A stretch of DNA of 64,000 nucleotides from Chlorobaculum limnaeum (lineage in GTDB: Bacteria; Bacteroidota; Chlorobiia; Chlorobiales; Chlorobiaceae): positions 1 through 64,000 of the forward strand of contig NZ_CP017305.1 in assembly GCF_001747405.1 (NCBI RefSeq). The letters run 5' to 3'. Of this stretch, positions 40,452 through 50,002 are shown piece after piece. The notes under the pieces are model-generated. The model had not been told where the DNA came from. It saw nothing but the letters and a program-made list of their open reading frames with translations, and ran no database searches. Made by a program: the position numbers and the translations under genes. Every line of letters begins with the position of its first letter. The first letter of the stretch is position 1.

Positions 40452-41654
40452 TCATCCCACCCCCGCCCTCTCCTTCTTCCTGAACTCGATCGCCAGCCAC
40501 TTCTCCTCGTACCCGGCGTGGGCGACTTTCATTCCGGCAAGGAAGGTTGGCAGCACGACGCCTTTCTGGTAGTTGCCGATGCGGACGGTCAGCGAGTCGC
40601 CGACCTGCACGACGTTGGCTTCCATTCGGTTGTCGAAGACGAAGGGGAGGCGCAGCTTCATCTCGTAATGGCCGTCGCCGATTTTGGTGATTTCCGTGTG
40701 CTCTTCGTGGTAAAAGATGTCGAGCGGATTGCGGTCGCCGTACACCGTTTCGCCGACGAGCTTGAGCATGTCGAGGCCGAGCACCTCCGCGCGGAAAAGC
40801 GGCACTTTGGTGATCGGAATCGGCGCGAAGGAGGATTCGATCTCTGCGATGTATTTTTTCTGAATCTCCTTCCACCCTTTGAAATACTGGCCGTCAACAT
40901 CGTCCATGTAAACGCGGTTGATGACGATCTGGTCAACCGTGATGCCGTAGAGGTTGAGGTAGGTGAGCGCGCGCATCGACTCCTTGACCACCATTTTCTC
41001 CGGGTTCATAACGAGCCGCACGCTGGTTTTCGAGTCGTCCGAGAGGAGTTCGATGATCCCCTCGACCGACGAAAAGAGGTGATCGACCTGATCGTACACC
41101 TCGGTGTCGGGCACGAAATCGTGCAGGCGGCCGATGCGTTTGGAGAGCGGGCGGATGACCGGCTTGACGACATATTTTTCCATGTTGCGCATCAGCTTGA
41201 GCATCCAGCCAAAGGTCTCGGGAATGGAGAGCAGGCGCAGGGTTTCGCCGGTCGGGGCGCAATCGACCACCAGAAGGTCGTACTCGTTCGACTCGTTGTA
41301 GCGCTTGATGTAGGAGAGCGAGAAGAGCTCCTCCATGCCCGGCAGGACGCCCATCTCCTCGACGTAAATTCCCTCGATGCCCTGCACCTCCATCAGGTGG
41401 GCGAAGTGTTCGCGCACCACCTCCCAGTTGAGCGAGAGGTCGCCGTACACGCTCACCTCCTGGCCCCAGAGGTTTTCGGCCACCTTCACCGGCGACGGGC
41501 CGAGTTCGATGTCGAACGAGTCGCCGAGGCTGTGGGCCGGATCGGTGGAGATGATGAGGGTTTTGTAGCCGAGGGCGGCTGCCCGGACGGCGGTGGCCGC
41601 TGCGATGGAGGTCTTGCCGACGCCGCCCTTGCCGGTAAACACGATGTTTCTCAT
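40452..41654 (-). CDS. ArsA/Get3-type ATPase with C-terminal HSP20-like domain
   Basis: 400-residue cytoplasmic ATPase of the ArsA/Get3 (SIMIBI) class. It starts [20 protein letters not shown] with the deviant Walker A P-loop, has [13 protein letters not shown] (switch I) and [14 protein letters not shown] (switch II). Residues 315-395 form the HSP20-like tail, [23 protein letters not shown], found in several phototroph ArsA proteins. An AGAGGAAG site precedes the ATG. Arsenite export is unlikely, since no arsB or arsR is near and the CxxxC of arsenite-sensing Get3/ArsA is not seen. A membrane-protein targeting or chlorosome-related role is possible but unproved. Confidence 0.86.
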   Translation of the reverse strand: MRNIVFTGKGGVGKTSIAAATAVRAAALGYKTLIISTDPAHSLGDSFDIELGPSPVKVAENLWGQEVSVYGDLSLNWEVVREHFAHLMEVQGIEGIYVEEMGVLPGMEELFSLSYIKRYNESNEYDLLVVDCAPTGETLRLLSIPETFGWMLKLMRNMEKYVVKPVIRPLSKRIGRLHDFVPDTEVYDQVDHLFSSVEGIIELLSDDSKTSVRLVMNPEKMVVKESMRALTYLNLYGITVDQIVINRVYMDDVDGQYFKGWKEIQKKYIAEIESSFAPIPITKVPLFRAEVLGLDMLKLVGETVYGDRNPLDIFYHEEHTEITKIGDGHYEMKLRLPFVFDNRMEANVVQVGDSLTVRIGNYQKGVVLPTFLAGMKVAHAGYEEKWLAIEFRKKERAGVG

Positions 41655-42226
41655 GACGCTTCCTCTGGAGGATTGTTTTTTTCGCCACTGAACTGACGTA
41701 ATGAAGAAAACCGAATCACCGGGCTGAAAATTTCAGATTTGCGGAAAGGCGCCAGGCGCTGCAGGGGCGGCTCTTGTGGTCGCCCTTACGTGGAAAATGT
41801 GTGGCGGAAAGTCCCGACAGGTTAGGCGTTTGCGCGGTGGTTGGCTCTTCTGCCAGGCGCTTCTCCCGGCACTTTTGAGGAGAGTTTGCCGTTTATGCAA
41901 ACATTACGAGCGATTCCGTTTTGAGGCGTGACTCTTTTTTATGGTAAAAATGAGCAGGCGCTTGATTAATTATGAGCATATGGTTATAGTTGAGACGCAT
42001 GACTCGCGGCAGCCATTTCAGCCTTTTTGTTTCTGCAATCCGGCAGCCAGTGCCGGAATTTTCAGTGATTTTGATCGTGTCATGATCGCGCGCATGCCTT
42101 CACGTATTTATCAGCGTATTCCTTCAGGCGCAATTGCTGTGGAATGCCCGCCGTAGTCTTTTTTCGACGCGGAGAGGGTTGCTTGTGATGTATATTTGGT
42201 TTAACAATTGAAAATTCTGACGCTCT
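41655..42226. other. Gene-free stretch between arsA and sqr (572 bases)
   Basis: No convincing coding frame; a 71-codon frame at 41941-42156 has no domain and atypical composition. A hairpin GGGCGGC (41765-41771) / GTCGCCC (41779-41785) preceded by GCAGGG is similar to the one after mrpG and looks like a dispersed repeat. The sqr and arsA promoters should lie here, but I could not place them confidently. Confidence 0.5.
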
Positions 42227-43684
42227 ATGGCAAAAGTCGTCGTTTTGGGAGCTGGTGTTTCGGGACATACCTGCGCTTCGTTTCTCAAGAAAAAGCTTGG
42301 AAAGCAGCACGAGGTGGTGGTTGTTTCGCCGAACAGTTATTACCAGTGGATTCCGTCGAACATCTGGGTCGGCGTAGGCCAGATGACCATCGACGATGTG
42401 CGCTTCAAGCTCAAAAAGGTCTATGACCGCTGGGGCATCGATTTCAAGCAGGCAAAAGCGCTGTCGATCCATCCGGAGGGTGACGCCTCCACAAGCAGGG
42501 GTTACGTCACCATCGAATACACCGACGAGGAGTACGCCGGTTACACCGAGACGGTCGATTACGACTACCTGGTCAACGCCACCGGCCCGAAGCTGAACTT
42601 CGAGGCCACCGAAGGACTCGGCCCCGACAAGAACAGTATGTCGGTCTGTACGTACAGCCATGCGGCCCACGCATGGGAGGAGTTGCAGAAAAGTATCGAG
42701 AAGATGAAGAGCGGTCAGAAGCAGCGCTTTCTCATTGGCACCGGCCATGCGATGGCCACCTGCCAGGGCGCGGCCTTCGAGTACATTCTGAATATCGCTC
42801 ACGAAATCGCCTCGCTCGGGCTCAGCCACATGGCGGAGATTACCTGGATTTCAAACGAGTACGAGCTGGGCGATTTCGGCATGGGCGGCGCGTTCATCAA
42901 GCGCGGCGGTTACATCACTCCGACGAAGATTTTCACCGAATCGTTGCTTGCCGAATACGGCATCAAGTGGATTCGCCGCGCGGGCGTTTACAGGGTGGAG
43001 CCGGGCGTGGCGCATTATGAAACGCTGGATGGCGAAATGCTGACGCAGGAGTTTGATTTCTCGATGCTCATTCCTTCGTTCTCCGGCGTCGGCCTCACCG
43101 CTTTCGACAAAAACGGCAACGACATCACCGACAAGATGTTCCTGCCGAACAAGTTCATGAAGGTCGATGCCGATTACAAGGCAAAATCCTTCGACGAGTG
43201 GAGCGCCGACGACTGGCCGACCATTTACCAGACGCCGATGTACGGCAACATTTACGCCGCGGGCATCGCCTTCGCGCCGCCGCACCCGATCTCCAAGCCC
43301 ATGACGAGCGCCAATGGCCGGCAGATTTTCCCGACGCCGCCGCGCACCGGTATGCCGTCGGGCGTTATCGGCAAGATCGTTGCGCTGAACATCTCCGAGC
43401 AGATCAAGGGCGGCCACAAGGAGCACCACCACCGGGCCTCGATGGCCCGAATGGGCGCAGCCTGCATCGTGTCGGGCGGCTTCGGCTCGTTCGACGGACT
43501 CGGCGCGTCGATGACGGTGTTCCCCATCGTGCCCGACTGGGAGAAGTATCCGGAGTGGGGCCGCGACATGACTTACTCGGTCGGCGAAGCCGGTCTGGCC
43601 GGTCACTGGCTGAAGTTCATTCTGCACTACCTGTTCTTCCACAAGGCGAAGGGCTATCCGTTCTGGTGGCTCATTCCGGAGTGA
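42227..43684 (+). CDS. Sulfide:quinone oxidoreductase family flavoprotein
   Basis: 485-residue membrane-associated FAD protein that probably oxidises sulfide and reduces quinone, feeding the photosynthetic chain. The N-terminal MAKVVVLGAGVSGHTCASFL is the FAD-binding fold. Two likely redox cysteines are in SVCTYSHA (about residue 145) and ATCQGAAFEY (about 183). The third cysteine of typical SQRs, in a VGCPKTG-like block, is not seen; the region reads TPPRTGMPSGV. The C-terminus (LKFILHYLFFHKAKGYPFWWLIPE) is amphipathic and suits membrane attachment. It resembles the larger, divergent SQR subgroup of green sulfur bacteria; the exact type is not certain. A small gene follows in the same direction. 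Confidence 0.86.
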   Translation: MAKVVVLGAGVSGHTCASFLKKKLGKQHEVVVVSPNSYYQWIPSNIWVGVGQMTIDDVRFKLKKVYDRWGIDFKQAKALSIHPEGDASTSRGYVTIEYTDEEYAGYTETVDYDYLVNATGPKLNFEATEGLGPDKNSMSVCTYSHAAHAWEELQKSIEKMKSGQKQRFLIGTGHAMATCQGAAFEYILNIAHEIASLGLSHMAEITWISNEYELGDFGMGGAFIKRGGYITPTKIFTESLLAEYGIKWIRRAGVYRVEPGVAHYETLDGEMLTQEFDFSMLIPSFSGVGLTAFDKNGNDITDKMFLPNKFMKVDADYKAKSFDEWSADDWPTIYQTPMYGNIYAAGIAFAPPHPISKPMTSANGRQIFPTPPRTGMPSGVIGKIVALNISEQIKGGHKEHHHRASMARMGAACIVSGGFGSFDGLGASMTVFPIVPDWEKYPEWGRDMTYSVGEAGLAGHWLKFILHYLFFHKAKGYPFWWLIPE

Positions 43685-43844
43685 GTTTCGAGCTGTGTCT
43701 GGAATCTGTCCCCGGTTTGAACGCCAGGGCAATTTGAATGCAAGAGGTTTGAATGTCCGCTGGGTTGAAACCCTGCTGAATGTACGATCGGGTTTCTGCG
43801 AAATCACAAAAGTTCCATTTGAACAATCATCAAACTCGTGAATC

Positions 43845-44003
43845 ATGGGCAACTATAAATTCAAGGCATACTACGACGAAGCCTATCCGCCGGTGCCGGA
43901 CAAGGCGACGCTTTTTTGGCGCAAGTTCGTGCCGTGGCAGCTGTTCAGGTTCCTCGTCCTGAACTTCAAGATGATTCGCATCGTCGCAGGCGGCCACTCC
44001 TGA
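43845..44003 (+). CDS. Small protein downstream of SQR (52 aa)
   Basis: An ATG at 43845 opens a 52-codon frame, MGNYKFKAYYDEAYPP..., ending at a TGA at 44001, with an aromatic- and lysine-rich N-terminus and an amphipathic helix around LFRFLVLNFKMIRI. It starts 160 bases after sqr, has no clear ribosome site, and is followed 30 bases later by a strong terminator, so it looks like the last gene of the sqr transcript. Too short for many automated calls. I do not recognise a family; a small membrane-anchored companion of SQR is only a guess. Confidence 0.6.
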   Translation: MGNYKFKAYYDEAYPPVPDKATLFWRKFVPWQLFRFLVLNFKMIRIVAGGHS

Positions 44004-44032
44004 TCGCCGCCGCGCATTTTCGGGAATCGCCC

Positions 44033-44079
44033 AAAGCCCCGGACGCTACGCCTTCACTGGTGAGCCTCCGGGGCTTTTT
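44033..44079 (+). terminator. Intrinsic terminator of the sqr transcript
   Basis: AAAGCCCCGGA (44033-44043) and TCCGGGGCTTT (44067-44077) are perfect complements, and the stem ends in a run of five T (44075-44079) with GTTC after. This is a textbook rho-independent terminator for the plus strand and also sits at the end of the convergent hydrolase gene. Confidence 0.9.
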
Positions 44080-44108
44080 CGTTCAGAACAAAACTGGGCT
44101 AACTTGAC

Positions 44109-45119
44109 TTACTTCCCCTTCAGCATCGTTTTTTCCAGCCAGCCGAAGGTTGTCGTAATCGCCCTGCGCGAGGCGTTGGCAGTCGCTTGCTGATTGTTGC
44201 CTTGCCAGTCGTGGCTGACGCCGTCTACGAGCACGAGCTTTGAGCTGATGCCTGCGGCTTTCAGTCGCTTGTCGAGTTCGCTGGATTGCGAGGCGGGGAC
44301 TGTGGTGTCATCGGCGCCGTGGATGAGCAGCGTCGGCGGATTGCCGACGCCGACGTAACCGATCGGGCTTGCTTTGGCGAACACGCCGGGTGGGCAGCCT
44401 TCGCGCGTGCAGCCGAAAAAACGCAGCGGGCCGCTGGGGTCGATGGCGCTGCCGGGCGCGGTGGCATGCTCGAACATGCTGCTCAATTCATAAGGGCCGT
44501 ACCAGCCGACGAAGGCCTGCACCCGGTCGGACTCAGCGGCGTTTTGCATGCCTGGTGGATCGAAGTCCATATCTTCGCCCGTAAAAGCGGTCATGGCGGC
44601 AAGGTGCGCTCCTGCGGACGCGCCCCAGACGGCGACGCGATCCGGATCGATGTCGTACAGTGCGGCGTTGGCGCGAAGGTAGCGAATGGCGGCCTTGACG
44701 TCCTGTAATGCTGCCGGAAATGGCGCTTCGCCGCTCAGCCGGTAGTCAACCGAGGCGACCACGAAGCCGCGCCGTGCCAGCGATGCAAGCACAGCGGGGA
44801 AGTCGGTGAAGTGTCCTGACGTGCGTTTGGTGCCGGTCGTCCAGCTTCCCCCGTGGATATAGATGACGAGAGGACATTTCTCGCCATTATCGGGGCGGTA
44901 GAGGTCGAGCAGCAACGGCCGGTAGCCGGGCAGGGTCGAGTAAGCGATGTCGAGGGTGATGGTCACCTTGTCGTACTTGATGATTGCTGGCGGAAGCTGG
45001 TCGGTTATGACGTCGCTCTCCGAGACTTCGATGAGCGGTTCGGACGAACGGGCAAGAGCCGAGCGCATGGTCGGAATGCCGAGCATGAAGGCAAGGGCAA
45101 TTATGCCAAAAAAATTCAT
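44109..45119 (-). CDS. Secreted alpha/beta-hydrolase (esterase/lipase)
   Basis: 336-residue predicted exported hydrolase. An N-terminal signal peptide (MNFFGIIALAFMLGIPTMRSALA) precedes the BD-FAE/acetyl-esterase-type fold: oxyanion motif YIHGGSW near residue 88, nucleophile elbow GASAGAHLA near 166, acid region LIHGADDTTVPASQS near 268 and the histidine in GVSHDWQG near 303. It resembles secreted carboxylesterases; the substrate is unknown. Single gene, convergent with the sqr terminator. Confidence 0.86.
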   Translation of the reverse strand: MNFFGIIALAFMLGIPTMRSALARSSEPLIEVSESDVITDQLPPAIIKYDKVTITLDIAYSTLPGYRPLLLDLYRPDNGEKCPLVIYIHGGSWTTGTKRTSGHFTDFPAVLASLARRGFVVASVDYRLSGEAPFPAALQDVKAAIRYLRANAALYDIDPDRVAVWGASAGAHLAAMTAFTGEDMDFDPPGMQNAAESDRVQAFVGWYGPYELSSMFEHATAPGSAIDPSGPLRFFGCTREGCPPGVFAKASPIGYVGVGNPPTLLIHGADDTTVPASQSSELDKRLKAAGISSKLVLVDGVSHDWQGNNQQATANASRRAITTTFGWLEKTMLKGK

Positions 45120-45140
45120 AACTATATAAATATTATAGAG

Positions 45141-45659
45141 TTACAAATGCCGCACCACCTCGTCGAGCGGCTTGCGGATTTTCGGGCGGGTCTGGGCGTC
45201 GGCGGAGGCGTAGCCGAGCGGGGTGATGGCGAAAACCTCTTCGGCGTGGCCGAGGCCGAGCGCTTCGCGCAGCTTTGCCGGATCGAAGGCGGAAATCCAG
45301 CAGGTGGCCAGGCCCTCGGCGTGCGCGGCGAGAATCAGGTGATCCATCGCGATGGCGAGGTCGGTTTCGAGCGAGTTCCAGCCGTCTGAGGGGCGAACCC
45401 ATGCTTCGGCCCGGTTGCCGGTGACGACGAGGATGTGGGGCGCTTCGTGGAACCAGTCGCGCTCGTAGCAGGGCCGGACTTTTGCCAGCATCCCTGGCGA
45501 GCTGACGAGCAGGAACTTCCACGGCTGGAGGTTCTTTGCCGACGGTGCGAGCCGCCCGGCATCGAGCACCCGTTTGAGAATCTCCGGCGCGACCGGACGG
45601 CTGGCGTCGTAGCCACGGACGCTTTTGCGGGTTTCGACAAGGTTGTGCAATGTTGTCAT
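45141..45659 (-). CDS. Nitroreductase-family FMN protein
   Basis: 172-residue FMN-dependent oxidoreductase of the NfsA/NfsB-like superfamily. The N-terminus VETRKSVRGYDASRPV carries the FMN-binding arginines, and GRLAPSAKNLQPWKFLLVS is the family's second signature; ATCWISAFDPAKL corresponds to the C-terminal cofactor contact. Substrate cannot be predicted; members reduce nitroaromatics, quinones or flavins. Its ATG overlaps the stop of the upstream channel gene by four bases. Confidence 0.88.
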   Translation of the reverse strand: MTTLHNLVETRKSVRGYDASRPVAPEILKRVLDAGRLAPSAKNLQPWKFLLVSSPGMLAKVRPCYERDWFHEAPHILVVTGNRAEAWVRPSDGWNSLETDLAIAMDHLILAAHAEGLATCWISAFDPAKLREALGLGHAEEVFAITPLGYASADAQTRPKIRKPLDEVVRHL

Positions 45660-46693
45660 TTCTTCTCCTCTCCCAGGGCAAGCTGACTGAGCATTTCGAG
45701 ATCGCCGCCCTGGCCGATGACGATGATTGTGCCGTTTTTCTGGATGATCTCCGCCGGGCGTGGCGTGGTGTGCAGTTCGCCGCCCGGAAGCTTGTAGCCG
45801 ACCACGTTGATGCGGTGGTTGTTGTAGAGATCGACCTCCTGGAAGGATTTGCCGACGAGCGGCGACTTTTCGCTCACCAGATACTGGGCGATCCTGAGAT
45901 TGAGATTGCCCGCGTCGCTCAGCTCGTCGAGGTACTCTTCGAGTTCGGGGTCAGTCAGAAGATTGGCCATGCGCTTGCCCGCCGAGCGGTAGAGCATCAC
46001 CACCTTTTCCGCGCCCGCCCTGCGGAGCTTGCTCTCCGACTCGTCGCAGTCCGCCCTGGCGACGATGTACAGACTCGGCTTGAGATTGCGGGCGGTCAGC
46101 ACGATGAAGACGTTCTCGGCGTCGTTGCCCGCGGCGGCGATCAGCCCCTTGGCGCGGTGCAGTCCGGCGTCCGACAGCACGCTCTCGTCGGCGGCGTTGC
46201 CCTTGATGGCAAGGAACCCCTCGTCACGGGCGCGGAGCACGTTGTCGATCATGTTGTCGATGACGACGAAGGGAATCGCCTTGACTCGGAGCTCTTCGGC
46301 GACGCTTCCCCCGAGACGGCCGTAACCGCAGATGATGAAATGGTCGTTCAGTTTCCGAAGCATGCGTTCATTCTTTTGTTGTTCCCAGTGCGACCGCCAT
46401 TCGCCAGAGAGGAGGAAGACTGCGACGTTGGTCAGGGTGAAGAAAAAGAGTCCGGTGCCGCTGACAATGAGCGCCATCGTGAAGATCTTGCCAGGGTCCG
46501 ACAGCGGATGGACTTCGTGAAAACCGACCGTCGCCACCGTGATGATCGTCATGTAGAGCGCGTCGAGCGGGGTCATATGCTCGATGGACATATACCCGAA
46601 GGTGCCGGAAAGTATCAGGAGCGCGACACTGACAAAGAAGACCCAGAACCGGCGCAGGGTGGAGAACTGTTGCGACTCTTTAGTCAATGGCAA
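45656..46693 (-). CDS. Potassium channel with RCK/TrkA domains
   Basis: 345-residue inner-membrane two-helix potassium channel with cytoplasmic gating domains. Helix 1 lies near residues 14-34, the pore loop near 48-62, and helix 2 near 70-95. The selectivity filter reads TVATVGFHEV, so TVGF with HE replaces the usual TVGYGD. A RCK-N Rossmann domain follows (HFIICGYGRLGGSVAEEL), then a RCK-C domain near 255-335. The start is TTG 46693, with no strong ribosome site, so it may be longer. It is coupled to the nitroreductase gene. Confidence 0.85.
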   Translation of the reverse strand: MPLTKESQQFSTLRRFWVFFVSVALLILSGTFGYMSIEHMTPLDALYMTIITVATVGFHEVHPLSDPGKIFTMALIVSGTGLFFFTLTNVAVFLLSGEWRSHWEQQKNERMLRKLNDHFIICGYGRLGGSVAEELRVKAIPFVVIDNMIDNVLRARDEGFLAIKGNAADESVLSDAGLHRAKGLIAAAGNDAENVFIVLTARNLKPSLYIVARADCDESESKLRRAGAEKVVMLYRSAGKRMANLLTDPELEEYLDELSDAGNLNLRIAQYLVSEKSPLVGKSFQEVDLYNNHRINVVGYKLPGGELHTTPRPAEIIQKNGTIIVIGQGGDLEMLSQLALGEEKK

Positions 46694-46722
46694 TGGTCGT
46701 CATGGCGGTTAACGGAGCGATC

Positions 46723-47337
46723 TCAGAGCCTGCGGATCTTGCCGAAGTCTTTCGAGATTTTCTGGAACATATGGTTGGTCGCCGTCTGCATGATGAGCGA
46801 CATGCCGGTACTGACCATGGTGCGAACGACCTTCTCCGGCACGATGCGAAAGGCCGGATAGAGCAGAAACGCCACATTGACCCGGAGGTCGAAATCGACC
46901 CGCGTCCGCTCTTTCTGCATTGGTACGATCAGCATCTCCGCCGCTACCTTGCCTTCGAAGAGGTACTTTTCCGGCATGGCGAATGTCTTGTCTTGAGACA
47001 AGGGGTGCCAGGTGATTTTCCGGCCCACCGTGAACTGGCGGATCATTTCGTCGCTCATCTCCTCGGGGTCGATCGACGAGGACTCCTCCGGAATATCGAC
47101 GAGGATTTCGCTCTCCTGCTGAATGTTGAAGATCACGTCGAACGGGTTGTTTTGCGGATCGGTCACCCTGAAGTGCCAGCGGTATGCTTCATCCCGGTCG
47201 AGCGCCTCGATTTTGTGGCAGAAGGGGTTGAAGGCGAGAATTCTCGGTTGGTCGGACAGATAGTCAACCGTATCGTCGAAGTTTCGGTAAAATACCCATT
47301 GGCCTTTGCTTTTGCCTGTGGCGGTCATTTCCAGCAT
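46723..47337 (-). CDS. DUF1997/SRPBCC-like protein
   Basis: 204-residue soluble protein that I place, with moderate confidence, in the DUF1997 group of SRPBCC/START-fold proteins known mostly from cyanobacteria, chloroplasts and green bacteria. Suggestive segments are NPFCHKIEALDRDEAYRWHF, the RVDFDLRVNVAFLLYPAFRI strand and the C-terminal helix RTMVSTGMSLIMQTATNHMF. There are no membrane segments or catalytic motifs. A GGAG lies eight bases before ATG 47337. Function unknown; a pigment- or lipid-binding role is only speculation. Confidence 0.6.
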   Translation of the reverse strand: MLEMTATGKSKGQWVFYRNFDDTVDYLSDQPRILAFNPFCHKIEALDRDEAYRWHFRVTDPQNNPFDVIFNIQQESEILVDIPEESSSIDPEEMSDEMIRQFTVGRKITWHPLSQDKTFAMPEKYLFEGKVAAEMLIVPMQKERTRVDFDLRVNVAFLLYPAFRIVPEKVVRTMVSTGMSLIMQTATNHMFQKISKDFGKIRRL

Positions 47338-47492
47338 ATCGTTGTCTCCAGCTCATGCGTGAACGTTGCGCCGCGTGAGCGATCTCATATCCTTTGGTTA
47401 GAAAAATGGTCAGATGACCGTCGCGAAACCTGAAAATATAGCGACTCTCCGGCAAAATGTCGCACATCGTCCGGGCTTCGCCGACGTAGGAC

Positions 47493-48566
47493 TCAGGCGG
47501 TTTCGGCCTGCAACCGTTCGGCCTGGTCGTGCATCCGCAACGCTTCGATGAGCGGGTCGAGCTCGCCCTGCATGAATTGCGGCAGGGCGTGGCTGGTGAA
47601 GCCGATGCGGTGGTCGGTCACGCGCGACTGCGGAAAGTTGTAGGTTCTGATCTTGGCGCTCCGGTCGCCGGTGGTCACCATCGAGCGGCGCAGGTCGGCA
47701 CGGCTCTGCTGCTGCTCGGCGATCTGGATGTCGTAGAGCTTCGAGCGCAGCATCTTCATGGCCCGCTCGCGGTTCTGGAGCTGCGAACGCTCCTCCTGGC
47801 AGGCGACGACGATGCCTGACGGTACGTGCGTGATGCGCACGGCGGTCTCCACCTTGTTGACGTTCTGGCCACCCTTGCCGCCGCTGCGGAAGGTGTCCAT
47901 CAGGAGGTCATCCTTGCGGATTTCGACGTCAACCTCCTCCGCTTCGGGCAGGACGGCCACGCTCGCCGCCGAGGTGTGGATGCGCCCCTGCGTTTCGGTT
48001 TCCGGCACGCGCTGCACGCGGTGCACGCCGCTCTCGAACTTGAGGATGCCGTAAACGTCGTGGCCGCTCACTTCGAGCACCGCCTCCTTGAGGCTGCCGG
48101 GTACGGAGCCTTCGCTCACGTCGAGTGTCTGGCAGCTCCATCCCTGCCGCTCGGCATAGCGCTGGTACATGCGCATGAGATCGGCGGCGAACAGCCCGGC
48201 CTCGTCGCCGCCGGTGCCGGCGCGGATTTCGATGATGGCGTTGCGCGAGTCGGCCTCGTCCTTCGGCAGCAGCAGGATTTTGAGCTGCTGCTCAAGCTCC
48301 GGCAGGCGCTCCTGAAGTGCGGCGGCCTCCTCCTCGACAAGCGCGCGCATCTCCGGATCCTGCTCGCTCTTCTGCATGAGGAGCGCCTCTTCGAGCTGCT
48401 TTCTCGTGCGGCTCCAGTCGTCGTAGGTCCTCACGATCTCCCGGAGGGCGCTGTACTCCTTGTTCAGCTTTCTGAAGCGCGCCTGGTCGGAGACCACCTC
48501 CGGATCAGAGAGCTGCTGCTCGATGGTCTGGAATTTGTCCTTGATGGACTGAAGCTTGTCAAACAT
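47493..48566 (-). CDS. prfA: Peptide chain release factor 1
   Basis: Recognises UAA and UAG stops and triggers peptide release on the ribosome. The 357-residue product has RF1's PxT-type recognition element in [14 protein letters not shown] (PET) and the hydrolysis motif GGQ in [21 protein letters not shown]. The domain order (N-terminal helices, then codon recognition, then GGQ, then a basic tail) is typical. It is followed 21 bases downstream... towards the minus strand's upstream side lies rseP, which ends just before the prfA start. Confidence 0.95.
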   Translation of the reverse strand: MFDKLQSIKDKFQTIEQQLSDPEVVSDQARFRKLNKEYSALREIVRTYDDWSRTRKQLEEALLMQKSEQDPEMRALVEEEAAALQERLPELEQQLKILLLPKDEADSRNAIIEIRAGTGGDEAGLFAADLMRMYQRYAERQGWSCQTLDVSEGSVPGSLKEAVLEVSGHDVYGILKFESGVHRVQRVPETETQGRIHTSAASVAVLPEAEEVDVEIRKDDLLMDTFRSGGKGGQNVNKVETAVRITHVPSGIVVACQEERSQLQNRERAMKMLRSKLYDIQIAEQQQSRADLRRSMVTTGDRSAKIRTYNFPQSRVTDHRIGFTSHALPQFMQGELDPLIEALRMHDQAERLQAETA

Positions 48567-48587
48567 GAGGGACGGGCGAAACCGGAA

Positions 48588-49949
48588 TCAGGGGTTCAGG
48601 AGATCGTTGACCATGAAATAGGCGAAGAGTGCCAGCAGGACCATCATGCCGACTTGCTGGATGCGCATCTTGATCTCGAACGGGATCTCTCTGCCGATGA
48701 TGCCTTCGATCGCGTTGAGCACGAACTGCCCGCCGTCGAGCGCCGGAATGGGCAGGATGTTGATGACGGCGAGCGAAATCGACAGTACGGCCACGAAGTA
48801 CATGAAGCTGATCGGCCCCTGCCCGGCGCTCTGGTTTGCGATGCGGGCGATCTTGATTGGGCCGCCGACGGACTTGCGGAAGTCCTCCTGGCCGCTGAAG
48901 ATTTTACCGAAGCCCTGCACGGTGAGCACGGTGGTTTTCCAGGTCTGCCCGATGCCGCTGGCGATGGCCTGCGGCGCCGATAGGCTGACCCGCTTGCTGT
49001 CGATGGTCTGCTTGAGCGAGATGCCGATTTTTCCGGACTGGTTTGGCATCACGTCGGTGATGAAGGTCTGCCCCTTTTCGCGGATAAGAGCGGCGGTCAG
49101 CGGCTCGTCCGGCGTACTTTTCAGATGCACCCAGGCGATGGAAAGCTTTTTGCCCGCGTTTCTGGAGATGATCGAGACCACTTCGTTCCAGTCGCTGACA
49201 GGAACGCCGTCAATGGCGGTAATGAGCGAGCCCGGCAGGAAACCCGCCTTGGCTGCGGGTTCGCCCGCCAGCACCTGGTCGATGACCGGCGGCATGGCCG
49301 GAGAGATGCCAAGCGACTGGTTGTCATCGATCCTCGACAGAATGTCTTTCGGGGCCTGAAGCATCAACTCCTGGCCGTTGCGCTCGATGGTGAATTGCAG
49401 CTCTCCCGACGCGAAATGTTCGGGATCGAGCGCCTCCTCCCAGTATTGCAGTTTCTGACCGTTGATGGCTACCAGCCGGTCACCGCTCTTCATACCCATC
49501 GAGGCGAAGACCGAGTTGGGGGTGACGTAGGCCGGAGTGGTGATGGCGGTGCGTGATTCACCGAATATGCCGGTGATGCCGATGAAGATGGCGGCCGCGA
49601 GCACCATGTTCATGGCGACGCCTCCAGCCAGCACGACGAGGCGCTGCCACGCAGGTTTGGCCCGGAACTCCCAGGGCTGGGCCTTCTTGCCGACGTAACT
49701 GGTGTCCATGCTTTCGTCGATCATGCCGGCGATCTTGACGTAGCCGCCAATCGGAAACGCGCCGATGCCGTACTCGGTCTCTCCTATTTTTTTCTGCCAG
49801 AGCTTGATGCCCCAGAAATCGAAGCCGATGAAGAACCGGTCAACCCGCATGCCGAACATCCTCGCCGTGATGAAGTGGCCGAATTCGTGGGCCGTGACGA
49901 GGATGAAAATGGCGATGATGAAGTAAAAAATCGTGCTCAGAAGTTCCAT
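48588..49949 (-). CDS. rseP: Site-2 membrane metalloprotease RseP
   Basis: Intramembrane zinc protease that cleaves transmembrane segments, for example of anti-sigma factors. The 453-residue product has the HExxH zinc motif in [14 protein letters not shown] near residue 20, the second motif [14 protein letters not shown] near residue 400 with the zinc-ligating aspartate, about four helices, and PDZ domains in the periplasm (a clear one near residues 200-270, [20 protein letters not shown]). It is located between dxr (upstream) and prfA (downstream) on the same strand, a common linkage of dxr with rseP. Confidence 0.94.
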   Translation of the reverse strand: MELLSTIFYFIIAIFILVTAHEFGHFITARMFGMRVDRFFIGFDFWGIKLWQKKIGETEYGIGAFPIGGYVKIAGMIDESMDTSYVGKKAQPWEFRAKPAWQRLVVLAGGVAMNMVLAAAIFIGITGIFGESRTAITTPAYVTPNSVFASMGMKSGDRLVAINGQKLQYWEEALDPEHFASGELQFTIERNGQELMLQAPKDILSRIDDNQSLGISPAMPPVIDQVLAGEPAAKAGFLPGSLITAIDGVPVSDWNEVVSIISRNAGKKLSIAWVHLKSTPDEPLTAALIREKGQTFITDVMPNQSGKIGISLKQTIDSKRVSLSAPQAIASGIGQTWKTTVLTVQGFGKIFSGQEDFRKSVGGPIKIARIANQSAGQGPISFMYFVAVLSISLAVINILPIPALDGGQFVLNAIEGIIGREIPFEIKMRIQQVGMMVLLALFAYFMVNDLLNP

Positions 49950-50002
49950 GTCAAATGCGGGTCAATCGGTTGTATAGTCGTTCTTGTCTTTGGTCTCGCT
50001 TT

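Noticed and set aside
41941-42156. 71-codon plus-strand frame upstream of sqr
   Set aside because: No homology features and inconsistent codon use; probably chance.
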